From: Tritrichomonas foetus
Taxonomy: Eukaryota > Parabasalia > Tritrichomonadida > Tritrichomonadidae
NCBI GenBank assembly: GCA_001839685.1
Contig: MLAK01000067.1
Location: 1 to 12,521 of the forward strand
Direction of reading: 5' to 3'
DNA: 12,521 bases
A model generated the notes under the pieces. The model was not told where the DNA came from, did not search any database, and saw only the letters and a list, made by a program, of their open reading frames with translations. This document shows positions 1 to 8,409 of this stretch, piece after piece. Made by a program: the position numbers and the translations under genes. The first letter of the stretch is position 1. Each line of letters starts with the position of its first letter.

Positions 1-36
1 TTTCGTTAGTTTTCTCATTCATGAATTTTGAGTTGG

Positions 37-65
37 GATAAGTTGAAGCGAAGCTGCAACTTATC
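37..65. repeat. Perfect 9-bp inverted repeat (hairpin)
   Basis: GATAAGTTG at 37-45 is exactly complementary to CAACTTATC at 57-65. Inside it, AGC (47-49) can also pair with GCT (53-55) across a GAA loop, with one A/G mismatch between the two stems. The whole is a 12-bp imperfect hairpin only 29 nt long, in otherwise low-complexity T-rich DNA. No tRNA, terminator or known element is recognised around it. It could be a structured RNA, a protein-binding palindrome or part of a small repeat. Confidence 0.6.
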
Positions 66-1354
66 ACATCTTATATGTCTACTGTGCTTGATTCTGAAAA
101 TTTTATCTTTTCACAAAAAGTTCATAGGAAATTTAAAGTTATTTTTCGATCGTTTTTGATGTAAAGCAGATGAAAAATATAATAGGTATTACATATTAGG
201 TAAAATCTTTCTATTCACATTCAAGGTTTTTCGAAGAATTGAGTGAATTCATTTCATAAATTTTTTGAGAGGAACGGAGACAGCTTTTTGAAAAAACTCA
301 TTTATCAATTGTGTTGTCACTGAAATCACCGACGCACTTGGAAAATTTTCTGCGATGTTTTCCAAAATATAATAAATAAATATGAATTAGTTACAAAATT
401 TTCTGAAGCTATCATATTTTTGCATATTTTTTTTACAATTTTTTCTTGAAAATCCTAAGCAAATTGTCCTGCCTTTTGTTTCTCCAAATATACAAATTTT
501 TAGAGTAGTTGTTTTCTTTGAGTTTTCGTCGTTGATATTTTTTTCCGACTTGGCAAAAACCCGATTTCTGAGAACTTGAAGCAGTTAATCATTGTCCTTA
601 CTTTTTTAGTATGGTTTTGGACATTTTTTAGGTCATTTTTTAAGAAAAATTATTTTTTTTTTTGAATTTCTTTCGTTTTCACTTTTCCTTCACATTTTAC
701 CCACTTAATTACTACCATTTAACAGGGAATTTTTTCTAGATTTAGAAAATAAGTTTATTTCTGCTTTCCCTGCGTTTTTTTTTTATTTTTTTCTAGAATT
801 TTAAATTCCATGTGACGTCACTGATAGCTTTATTTTCAAATTTTATGTTAAGAATTTGTTACACACCTTTTTAGTTTTTTCCCCATTTTTTTGATTCACA
901 GTTTTTCAGTTTTTGCGAAATTTTTTGAATATTTTTTCAAATCTCGCATTGATAATTGGACAAATTTTATTCGATTTTTAGCTTTTTATCCCGATTTCGA
1001 ATTTTCGAAATTTTTCCTATTTTCACCATTTTTTTGTAAATTAGACTCATTATAATTTCTCATTTATCCATTTATTTGTTTTTTATGTGCTCGCTCAAGT
1101 TGATTTCCATGAAAAAAAATTAAATTAACCACAATTTGAAAAATATGTTAGAAAGAAAACTTTTGGAAGCTTATTAATTCAAACAAATATTCAATTGTCT
1201 CCAGATTTCTACTTTGTTTATTTGATTTTTCTATTCCTGACTAGATTTCGTCGGAATTGATAAAAAATCAACTTTCAACCATTTTTTTTAAATTTAAGTT
1301 TATAATTATGATATCATTTCACAATGGCCGAAAGACCATTCGTCAAATTTTCAT

Positions 1355-1372
1355 AAAAAAAAAAAAAAAAAA
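1355..1372 (+). repeat. Poly-A tract, 18 nt
   Basis: This is an uninterrupted run of 18 adenines in the gene-free spacer. It is a simple homopolymer, likely length-variable and prone to sequencing error. A 5-bp hairpin (AATGG 1323-1327 with CCATT 1336-1340) lies about 15 nt before it. There is no sign of a retroposed gene body next to it. Confidence 0.85.
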
Positions 1373-1721
1373 TTATTTCCCAAATTTGATAAGCACCACA
1401 TCTCTATATATACCACAATCAATAAATATAGGTTTATAAAACATGACCAGTCCAACCAAGTTTGAGTAAATTTCATATAATAATATTTTTATTTGATTTT
1501 TTGCGAATGGACGAATTTTTGCTAGACTCGGGTAACTGAATGCGAGGGAATCAGAATAAACGAACCATTGACTATTACAAATGTTTTATCTCTTTTTTCG
1601 ACTCAATTTGAAACAGAAATTTGGAACATCAATTTTCGATGAAATCAGGTGAGTTTTTACTTTTGTCAACATTATAAAATTGAATAAAAATATGATGACA
1701 TAACCAAATAACATTGAAAAA

Positions 1722-1836
1722 GGGGCCATAATCCTGAACGAGTCATGTCTTGTTGTCGTCGACAAGGATGTTACATTTCAGGGACAAGTGCTCCCACGTT
1801 GTCGAAACTAGCTTGCTAGAACCTATACAAAGGAGC
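1722..1836. other. GC-richer island with hairpins, possible structured RNA
   Basis: By hand count 55 of 115 bases are G or C (about 48%), against roughly a quarter in the flanks. It contains a 7-bp stem at 1749-1766 (CTTGTTG pairing with CGACAAG through one G/U pair, loop TCGT) and the palindromic CTAGC-TT-GCTAG at 1808-1819. No ORF of note spans it and it resembles no tRNA, 5S, U6 or SRP motif that I know. It may be a non-coding RNA gene or a remnant of a coding or mobile sequence. The family is unknown. Confidence 0.35.
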
Positions 1837-1925
1837 TAAATTCCATTTCATTCAAATAATTATTTATTCCAAAATATTTGCGTTTTTTTCTTCACTTTAC
1901 CGTAATTTAAATTTTAATCCGGATT

Positions 1926-2078
1926 TTCATATTCTGTTCGACTTGTCGTTTCATACATTATGGATTCAAAACCTGCATTTTTTCATAACATTTTTTGATT
2001 TCATATGCTTTCATACTATTTACTTGCTTAATAGATTATTAATTTCATAATATTTCATATTTGATTCATTGCTTCATA
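1926..2078 (+). repeat. Cluster of eight TTCATA motifs
   Basis: TTCATA occurs on the plus strand at 1926, 1950, 1982, 2000, 2010, 2044, 2054 and 2073, with no copy of its complement TATGAA in the interval. Spacing is irregular (10 to 34 nt), so this is not a clean tandem array. It could be a decayed short-period repeat or a cluster of protein-binding sites. Its core TCATA resembles the start of the trichomonad initiator TCAYTW but fails at the fifth base. Confidence 0.5.
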
Positions 2079-2470
2079 ATAAACTCATTTGAGTCATTTT
2101 TCTTCAACAAAATTAGAAGTTCCAAACTTTTTAAAAATATTTGATTAGACACATCGCTGGAATTCATGGAACAAGATATAAGTGTCCAACTATGAAAGCA
2201 CGATTACGTATTCAAAATGCATCAAACACACTTTTTAGGCACAAACCATTTCTTCTTCATTAAACATAGGATATTTCATCTCATATATTTTCTTAATCAA
2301 AAAAGAAAGACATGTGATATAAAATGCTAATTTAACTATAAATCCATGTGCACACGATTTTCTATTTTCAAAATCATTTTGGGCATAAGCGCGAGCCCTA
2401 ATAAGTGAACTCATCTATTCCTAAAAAGAACATGAATATCATATGTATAAATAATTTTAGCTTTACTAAC

Positions 2471-2490
2471 ATAAATAAATAAATAAAAAA
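2471..2490. repeat. ATAA microsatellite
   Basis: About four units of ATAA run into an A tract, starting some 24 nt beyond the stop codon of the minus-strand coiled-coil gene. On that gene's sense strand it reads TTTTTTATTTATTTATTTAT, so it would fall in the 3' untranslated or 3' flanking region. It is a simple sequence and no function is claimed. Confidence 0.75.
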
Positions 2491-2513
2491 TCTATAAACG
2501 CAAAAATAAGAAA

Positions 2514-4721
2514 TTATTTTCTGAGACGAGGGAGTGGGGAGTGTCCTGGTGAAAGAGAAGGTAATGCAGAGGCAGACGACCCTGGTCTCGAACCGCTTCG
2601 AGATACTGGTGGTGTCTTCCCTAATTGCTTTAATGACATTTCAATTTCTTTTCGTGTTTCTGACCATTCTTGGAAATTTTTGTGGAATTTGACTTCAAAT
2701 TCTTCTTTTGTTCTTTTGGTTTCATTATTAATTTCTTGCAGTCTTTGACGATAAGAATCAATAATATCTTGAGTCTTCATTTGCTCTTTGCTAATTTCAT
2801 TTTCATGATGAACTTCAATTTCATGAAGCTTTAAATTCAAATTTGTTTTCATTTTTTCGAAAATATTTTTCATTTTTTTTATTTCGCTTTCATTTTCGTC
2901 TTGAATGACAGAAATGTCAACCTTTTTAACACCATCAGCCCTTTTACTTTGTAAATCATCTTTCAATTGTATAATTGTTGACTCTTGTGCTTCTATTTGC
3001 TTTTGTAATTCACTTATTCTAAGTTGTTGTTCTTTTATTGCAAAAGAATGCGAATTTGATAAATCTGCTTCAATTTTTGCAATTTCAGCTTTAATTTCTT
3101 CTTTTTCGGAGTTTAAACTGATTATATCTTGTTGAGTTTCTTCAATTTTTAACATAAATCTCTGCTTTTCTGTTTCAGCTTGAGATTTTACTGCATCAAA
3201 TACCATTTCAATTGCAGCAATTTCATAATCTGAAGCATTTGTGAATTTTGTGATATGATCTTGTAAAGTTTTTTCAATTTCGGGCTTTTGTGACAACTTT
3301 TGTGGAAGAACAGTAAGTTCAACAATATGACCACTTGATTTTAATGTCGTTTGTTTTTTAGTGTTTGTTGTATTATGATGTTTTTGTTCGGTTGTTAAGG
3401 CAACTTTTATTTCTTCTTCAAATCGATCTTTTGCACGCGTTAAAGCTGTAATTTGTGATTCCAACTTCTTCCTTGTTAATTCAGCATCTCTTTGTGTTTG
3501 AATGATTTTTTGATCTAGATCTTGTCTTGCACGAATTGCATCATGTGCTTCTTGCTCCAAATCAAGTTCATGTTTTTGTGCAAGTTGTTTGAGTGTTTTT
3601 GTCTGAATTTTTGCCAAAAGTCTCATTTCGTAATCGATTTCTGACATTCGTGAACATTTTTTGGATTCAATATCATCAATTGAATCATTATATCTTTTAT
3701 CTGAATCTTTCAAGAATTGTTCTTGTATTTCAATTTCAGTTTTTAACAATTGGATTTCATTTTCTGATGAAATTCTTTCAATTTCAAGTTCATGCTTTAA
3801 ATCATCAACAATTTGATGATGTTTAGAATTAATTTTTCTTTTCTTTTTTTCAAAAGCTAGTTTTTCTTGGTTAATTAAGGATTCGATATGATTTGCGTGA
3901 GATACTTCAATATTTTCAAGATCAGAAGAAAATTTTTTCAAATCACTTGAAAAATTTTCTTTTGTCAGTTTTAATTCAGCTGACAAACGATTATTATCAA
4001 TTTCTATAGCTTGAATTTTACTTTGATGCTTTGATTGAAGTGCTCTCATTTGTTGATCGAATTTATCTGAAATTGTTGAGGAAACTTGTGAATTAGTTTC
4101 TTTGAGCATGTCTCTCTGTTTTTCTAAAAGTTGGGAACGCATTTGGGAAGCTGCTAATGAAGTAGTTAAAGTTGTTTCTGTCAGATTAAATTCAGTTTTT
4201 AGCTTGGAAAGTTGAGATTCAATGGAATTCCTTTCTCGTAAATATTTCGCAATTTGTGTATGAAGTCTTGTTTCAAAAGATTGCTGTATTTGTAAAAGTT
4301 GTTCATTGAGCTTCTTTTCTTCTGCTTTGTTTTTGGTCCTCATGCCATCGATTCGATTTTTATATTCCATTTGGATTTTTTCGACTCTGTCATTACAAAT
4401 TTGACGAGCAACTAACAAAGATTTATCAAAAAGTCGAATTCGCCTCTCAATTTCTGTGTTTAGTCGTTCTAATTGCAGTTTGGAAAAATTAAGAAAAGAT
4501 ATTGGCGAATCAAAGTCCTGCTGTGCAATTTCTATGTCTAAGTCTGCGCCTTTTAAAATCGTGGAAGCTTCGTGAAAAACTGAACCAATTTCGGAGTTTA
4601 AAGTTGATTCATCATTCGACTGTAAAAATTGCGATGGCTGTAAAAGTTCTTTTGTGATGTTATCTAGTTCGTCTTTAATCGAGGTAAGATTTTGTTTGTT
4701 TATGACAATCACATCCTCCAT
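2514..4721 (-). CDS. Long coiled-coil protein with Ser/Pro/Arg-rich tail, 735 aa
   Basis: I do not recognise the family. The frame stays open to 4760, but its first codon there is TTG. The first ATG is at 4721-4719 (MEDVIVINKQ...) and is taken as the start, giving 735 residues ending in TAA. Residues 1 to about 90 are mixed helix. From about 90 to 440 the protein is highly charged and heptad-like (Leu, Lys, Glu, Gln), typical of coiled coil. A break near 440-485 holds Thr/Lys-rich sequence, the hydrophobic LTVLPQKL and two prolines. A second coiled coil follows to about 700. The last 35 residues are rich in Ser, Pro and Arg (SRSGSRPGS, then LPSLSP), as in many microtubule-binding tails. No membrane segment or signal peptide is seen. 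It is divergent from the FAM184-like gene across about 297 bp. A cytoskeletal or flagellar scaffold role is inference. Confidence 0.88.
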   Translation of the reverse strand: MEDVIVINKQNLTSIKDELDNITKELLQPSQFLQSNDESTLNSEIGSVFHEASTILKGADLDIEIAQQDFDSPISFLNFSKLQLERLNTEIERRIRLFDKSLLVARQICNDRVEKIQMEYKNRIDGMRTKNKAEEKKLNEQLLQIQQSFETRLHTQIAKYLRERNSIESQLSKLKTEFNLTETTLTTSLAASQMRSQLLEKQRDMLKETNSQVSSTISDKFDQQMRALQSKHQSKIQAIEIDNNRLSAELKLTKENFSSDLKKFSSDLENIEVSHANHIESLINQEKLAFEKKKRKINSKHHQIVDDLKHELEIERISSENEIQLLKTEIEIQEQFLKDSDKRYNDSIDDIESKKCSRMSEIDYEMRLLAKIQTKTLKQLAQKHELDLEQEAHDAIRARQDLDQKIIQTQRDAELTRKKLESQITALTRAKDRFEEEIKVALTTEQKHHNTTNTKKQTTLKSSGHIVELTVLPQKLSQKPEIEKTLQDHITKFTNASDYEIAAIEMVFDAVKSQAETEKQRFMLKIEETQQDIISLNSEKEEIKAEIAKIEADLSNSHSFAIKEQQLRISELQKQIEAQESTIIQLKDDLQSKRADGVKKVDISVIQDENESEIKKMKNIFEKMKTNLNLKLHEIEVHHENEISKEQMKTQDIIDSYRQRLQEINNETKRTKEEFEVKFHKNFQEWSETRKEIEMSLKQLGKTPPVSRSGSRPGSSASALPSLSPGHSPLPRLRK

Positions 4722-5018
4722 ACGAGAGGCAGATTTAATAAAAAAACGAACTTTGATCAATGGTTAACAAACTATTAGTTAGCCATGTAATGGTTAGATG
4801 GAAATTATTATTCAACTTTTTAAATATTTGAAAAATGATAATCATTCCTTCAGAATTACTGCCCATATAAATACTGAATAATTGAATAGTTCAAAATTCT
4901 GATTATAATAAGCCATATATAAATACAAAAAGTTATGTTTTTTATGATATTATTTGGTCATTTATTTCAGAAAAAAAAATCGTTTTTGATTTTATCGATT
5001 TTATTAATTTCGACTTTC
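4722..5018. promoter_or_regulatory. Divergent intergenic promoter region
   Basis: This spacer of about 297 bp separates two genes pointing away from each other, so promoters for both should lie in it. On the plus strand there are two copies of TATAAATAC (4866-4874 and 4918-4926), each inside a longer CATATAAATAC-like context and 52 bp apart. An initiator-like TCATTTATTT lies at 4958-4967. On the minus strand the best initiator match is TCATTTTT at 4838-4831, which would leave a long leader of about 115 nt before the ATG at 4721. The assignment rests on motif matches to the trichomonad consensus TCAYTW. Confidence 0.5.
4958..4967 (+). promoter_or_regulatory. Candidate initiator (Inr) of the FAM184-like gene
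   Basis: TCATTTATTT fits the parabasalid initiator consensus TCAYTW, with the presumed start at A4960. This gives a leader of 59 nt to the ATG at 5019, longer than the usual 5-20 nt in trichomonads. The motif lies downstream of the ATGs at 4935 and 4944, so if it is used the hydrophobic N-terminal extension would not be translated. Confidence 0.4.
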
Positions 5019-8018
5019 ATGAGCGCAGAACAAAACCAGAAATGGATGTACGAAATCAGCAAGAAGATTGCCACGCTTACAAAGACGGTTTTTAGACTCC
5101 ACGCTGAAACGGTTGATCGAAAAGATGAAGTTACAGAATTAAAACAACGATACGAAGATGAAATCGCTCTTGCGGAGGCCAAATCGAAATCCTGCATTGA
5201 AGAAGCACAAAAGCAAGTTCAAAACTATCGCGAAAACATCGACGCAACGGTTCGATCTGCATATGAAGCAGAATTTGCAAAAGTTAGAAAGGAATTCGAT
5301 TCAATTCGTAGCAAACTTGAAACTCAAAGTAAGTCCATCATCGATAACGCAAATATTCAATTAAGTGAATTAAAAACACAGATCGATGATTTAAAATCGA
5401 AAGCCGATGCTCAAATTGCACTTTTTCAAAGTGCTCAAAATGATTTGATGAATCTATCTGGAAGCACAATCAAAAAAGTTGAAGAGAAACATAAAAAGGA
5501 GCTCCAACAGCATGTTACTGAAGCAAATAAAAAATACAACGAAATTGTGATGACAACTGCCAAAAAAGAAGAAGAATTAAAACAAAAATATGAAGCTGAA
5601 ATTTCAGAACTTCGGAAAACGTTAGCTGAAGGTCAAAAATCGGCAGCTGATCAATTAATTAATAAACAAAAAGGCTTAGAAAATCAATTGAAAAAATTAG
5701 AAACAGAAAAGGATTTGATTTTATCAGCAATTGAAGAATTAAAAGTTCAAATGCTTAAACAACAAAATGAAGCAGAAGCACAACTTCAGCGTGCAGCTGA
5801 TCAAAAAAATGCACTTTCGAAAGAACATTCAGACGCTTTAATTAGTTTACAAGCTGAATTAGAACAAAGAAAGCGTGAACATGAAGCTGAAGTTGCACGA
5901 ATTAAAAGTGAAATGGAAGTTGCTGAAAAGGAACATGCTGAAAAAGTTGCTGAAATTAAAGAAAAAATAGAAAGCGAAAAGAAAGAACATGAGGAACAAC
6001 TTCGTATTCTTGAAGAAAATGCAAAAAATTCTTCATTAGAAACCGATGAGAAAAAAGCTCAATTATTATCTGAACATCGCCAACAACTTGATGAAATTAA
6101 TGCAGGACATGCAAAATTCCTTGAAGATGCAAAACAAAGAGAAGAAAAATTACAAGGTGAATTAAATGAATTACAAGCAAAACATGAAGTTGAAGTTCAA
6201 AGAATTAAAACTGAAATTTTCTCTGAAAAACAAGCACATGAAACTTTAATGGAAGAAATGAGAAAAGCTCATGAAGCAGAAATGGCTGAACTTAGAAAAA
6301 CTCATGAGGAAGAATTAGGAAAACTCCAAGCTCAGCTTTCTGGTAATTCAAGCGCATCTTCAGCAACATTACAACAATTGTTGGAACAAATTGAAGCAAT
6401 TAAGAAAGAAATTGAAGATGTAAAAAATAAAAATGAACAAGAATTAGCTGAAAAACAAAGACAAAAAGAAGAACATTTAAAGAAAATGAGAGAAGAACAT
6501 GATAGACTTTTAAATGATTTAAAGTCAAATCATGAAGCAAGAATGGCAAAATTAGATCAAGATACTCAAGCTGCAATCCAATCAATGAAAGAAGCACACG
6601 AGAAAAGAATGAAAGATATGGAAGAAGCTGCAAAATTAAAACTCGAAAAAGATACTGCTGATTTAAGGCAAAAATTGGAAGCTCAAAGACAAAAAGATTT
6701 AGATGTTCTTCGAGAAACCTGGGAAAAGAAAATTTCAGAAGTTCGAGCAAAAATTGATGCAAGAAATGCAGCTAAAGCTGAAGCCGAAAAATTCATTGCA
6801 CAAGAAACTGAAAAAAGACAAAAGCAAGTCGATACCATTAAATCTGAAATCAAGAAAATTGAAGATGATTGGGCTGCTGAAAAAGCAAAATTAACTGAAG
6901 AATGGTCAACAAAATTGTCACAATTAAAACAAAAACATGCTGAAATTGAAAAACAAAATGATGAAGCAAGAAGAATGAAAGATGAAGATTACAAACGAAA
7001 AATTGAACAAATGAAAGCCGAGCTTGAAGCAGAAGAGGCTCAAAAGCAAGCAACTATAAACGAATTACAAGCTGCAATAGATGCTCAAAAAGCTAAAAAT
7101 GATGCAGATGCAAATAAAGCTGAAAGTGAAATCCAAAATATTCGTGCACAAAGAACTTTGGTAATTGAAGATTTACAAACACAAATTGAGAAACTGAAAA
7201 AAGACACCGAAGAAAAATTAAAAGAAATAGAAAGAACTCGACAAATCGAAGTTCAAAAATTAACTGACCAATTAAATGCAGTCAAAGCTAAAGGCGAAGC
7301 AGAATTAAAATCATTAAGAGATGGTTACGCATCTTCCAAAAAAGCGCAAGATCAACAACTTGAAGCTTTAAAACGTCAAATTGAACAAGAAGAACTTGAA
7401 GCAAATAGAAAATTGGCTGATCTCAAAACACAAAATGATGCTGCTTTAAAGCAACTTGAACAACAACAACAAACCGAGATAGATAAACTTAATACTGAAT
7501 TAAATGAACTAAAAGAAAGAGGAGAAGCTCAAAAAAGACATCATCGAGAACTTTTGGCTAAACAACAAAAAGAATACGATGAAAAAATTGAAGCAATGAA
7601 GAAAAAATTTGAAGAAGAAAAAGGAAAAATTCAAAAAGAAATTGAAGAAGTTGAAGCGAAGAAGAAACAAACAATCGCAGAACTAGAAGCTGAAGCAAAA
7701 CAATGGGAAGAAAAATATAACAACAGAGATCCAAGACCGGAAGATATCGAAAGAATTAAAAAACTTGAACAATTAATTAAAGAAAGAAGTGAGGCAATTG
7801 AAAAAGTTCAACAAGAATTGAAGCATTATCAATCAGAACTTCTTAACAGGGAAACAACATATAATAAAGTGTTTAATAATAAGCCACAAGTTGGAGTTTT
7901 GTCTGCACTTGAAAGAAAAGTGAAAAGAGATGCAATGATGGCATCAATGTCAATGGCTCCAACTTTACCGCCATTACCTAACGCAAAAAGTGAATCACCA
8001 AGAAAAGAGCCAAAATAA
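5019..8018 (+). CDS. FAM184-like long coiled-coil protein, about 999 aa
   Basis: The frame is open from an ATG at 4935, but I choose the ATG at 5019 (MSAEQNQKWMYEISKKI) because the conserved family block begins right after it and the upstream 28 codons are AT-only. The N-terminal block YEISKKIATLTKTVFRL, followed by charged helix, resembles the start of animal FAM184A/B (there LKMSKKIAQLTKVIYAL). Near the C-terminus ELLNRETTYNKVFNNKPQVG (about residues 939-958) resembles the FAM184 C-terminal block around NRETNFNKVF. Between them there is no proline up to residue 905 (DPRPED), and heptad-like Glu/Lys/Gln/Ala/Leu sequence dominates, so one very long rod is expected. A small Ser/Ala-rich break (SGNSSASS) sits near residue 441. 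The tail is Pro/Ser/Lys rich. FAM184 function is poorly known. The match is from memory, not from a search. Weak resemblance to myosin- or golgin-like rods is expected from composition alone. Confidence 0.88.
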   Translation: MSAEQNQKWMYEISKKIATLTKTVFRLHAETVDRKDEVTELKQRYEDEIALAEAKSKSCIEEAQKQVQNYRENIDATVRSAYEAEFAKVRKEFDSIRSKLETQSKSIIDNANIQLSELKTQIDDLKSKADAQIALFQSAQNDLMNLSGSTIKKVEEKHKKELQQHVTEANKKYNEIVMTTAKKEEELKQKYEAEISELRKTLAEGQKSAADQLINKQKGLENQLKKLETEKDLILSAIEELKVQMLKQQNEAEAQLQRAADQKNALSKEHSDALISLQAELEQRKREHEAEVARIKSEMEVAEKEHAEKVAEIKEKIESEKKEHEEQLRILEENAKNSSLETDEKKAQLLSEHRQQLDEINAGHAKFLEDAKQREEKLQGELNELQAKHEVEVQRIKTEIFSEKQAHETLMEEMRKAHEAEMAELRKTHEEELGKLQAQLSGNSSASSATLQQLLEQIEAIKKEIEDVKNKNEQELAEKQRQKEEHLKKMREEHDRLLNDLKSNHEARMAKLDQDTQAAIQSMKEAHEKRMKDMEEAAKLKLEKDTADLRQKLEAQRQKDLDVLRETWEKKISEVRAKIDARNAAKAEAEKFIAQETEKRQKQVDTIKSEIKKIEDDWAAEKAKLTEEWSTKLSQLKQKHAEIEKQNDEARRMKDEDYKRKIEQMKAELEAEEAQKQATINELQAAIDAQKAKNDADANKAESEIQNIRAQRTLVIEDLQTQIEKLKKDTEEKLKEIERTRQIEVQKLTDQLNAVKAKGEAELKSLRDGYASSKKAQDQQLEALKRQIEQEELEANRKLADLKTQNDAALKQLEQQQQTEIDKLNTELNELKERGEAQKRHHRELLAKQQKEYDEKIEAMKKKFEEEKGKIQKEIEEVEAKKKQTIAELEAEAKQWEEKYNNRDPRPEDIERIKKLEQLIKERSEAIEKVQQELKHYQSELLNRETTYNKVFNNKPQVGVLSALERKVKRDAMMASMSMAPTLPPLPNAKSESPRKEPK

Positions 8019-8409
8019 TTTGATTAATATGGATTTTTTGTTCTGCGTGTGCTTTGACTTGTGTGATCATATGAATAGTAAATTTTTGTGTAGTTTTTTT
8101 AAAATGTAAATAACTTTTTTGCCTTATTGATCTATTTTTCGTGATTACATGTTATTAATATTTCTGCTTCATTGATTGTTCAATAAAAATGATATATAAC
8201 TTGGAGAAATAACAATGATAAGAATTTGACAATATTTTTCGCTTCTTTACAACATCTTATTTTTGAGCAAGAGAAAATATATCTTTCAATATATTGTTGT
8301 TTAATTTTAGACAAACAAAGAAAGGAAAATATAATAGCATTATTATGTATATACAATTAATCTTTATGAACAAAAAAATAATATTAATATTAAAATAACA
8401 AAAGAAAGC
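8019..8409. other. Convergent 3' intergenic region
   Basis: These 391 bp separate the stop codons of two convergent genes and must hold both 3' untranslated ends. On the plus strand an AATAAA lies at 8182-8187, about 165 nt after the FAM184-like stop. It could be a polyadenylation signal, although trichomonads are reported to use a TAAA signal close to the stop codon. No ORF, hairpin or repeat stands out in the AT-rich remainder. Confidence 0.6.

Larger units (their letters stand above)
1..2513. other. Gene-free AT-rich spacer (2.5 kb)
   Basis: I find no credible gene here. The plus strand is very T-rich between about 400 and 1130, with many runs of T, and every reading frame is broken often. 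The only sizeable frame (1257-1439) is 60 residues of low-complexity Lys/Ile/Phe that lacks an ATG start and runs over a poly-A tract, so I treat it as chance. What the stretch does hold is a strong hairpin at 37-65, a small hairpin at 1323-1340, an 18-nt poly-A at 1355-1372, a GC-richer block at 1722-1836, a cluster of TTCATA motifs at 1926-2078, and an ATAA repeat just past the 3' end of the minus-strand coiled-coil gene. A decayed gene or an unrecognised non-coding RNA cannot be excluded. Confidence 0.7.

Noticed and set aside
1323..1340. Small hairpin AATGG/CCATT with a GAAA loop
   Set aside because: The stem has only 5 bp plus one pair after a mismatch. It is too weak and isolated to call as an RNA element.
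1257..1439. 60-codon open frame in the 5' spacer
   Set aside because: It starts at a non-ATG codon, crosses an 18-nt poly-A tract and encodes low-complexity Lys/Ile/Phe. It reads as chance in AT-rich DNA.
1692..1737. C/D-box snoRNA candidate: ATGATGA at 1692-1698 and CTGA at 1734-1737
   Set aside because: The boxes fit the consensus, but only 35 nt lie between them, there is no terminal stem joining the flanks, and no C' or D' boxes are visible. Short motifs like these occur often by chance.
2381..2398. GGGC/GCCC hairpin in the 3' flank of the 735-aa gene
   Set aside because: The stem has only 4 bp with a 10-nt loop, and bacterial-type terminators are not expected in this genome.
4722..4760. 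N-terminal 13-codon extension of the 735-aa coiled-coil protein
   Set aside because: The extension begins at TTG, which is not a usual start in a eukaryotic nuclear gene, and there is a TAA two codons upstream. The first ATG is at 4721.
6400..6762. Antisense frame of 120 codons within the FAM184-like gene
   Set aside because: It is the mirror of Glu/Lys-rich coiled-coil codons, giving Leu/Phe-rich pseudo-membrane sequence. Other antisense and shifted frames at 2905-3135, 3593-3826, 4967-5364 and 6703-7053 are the same kind of shadow.
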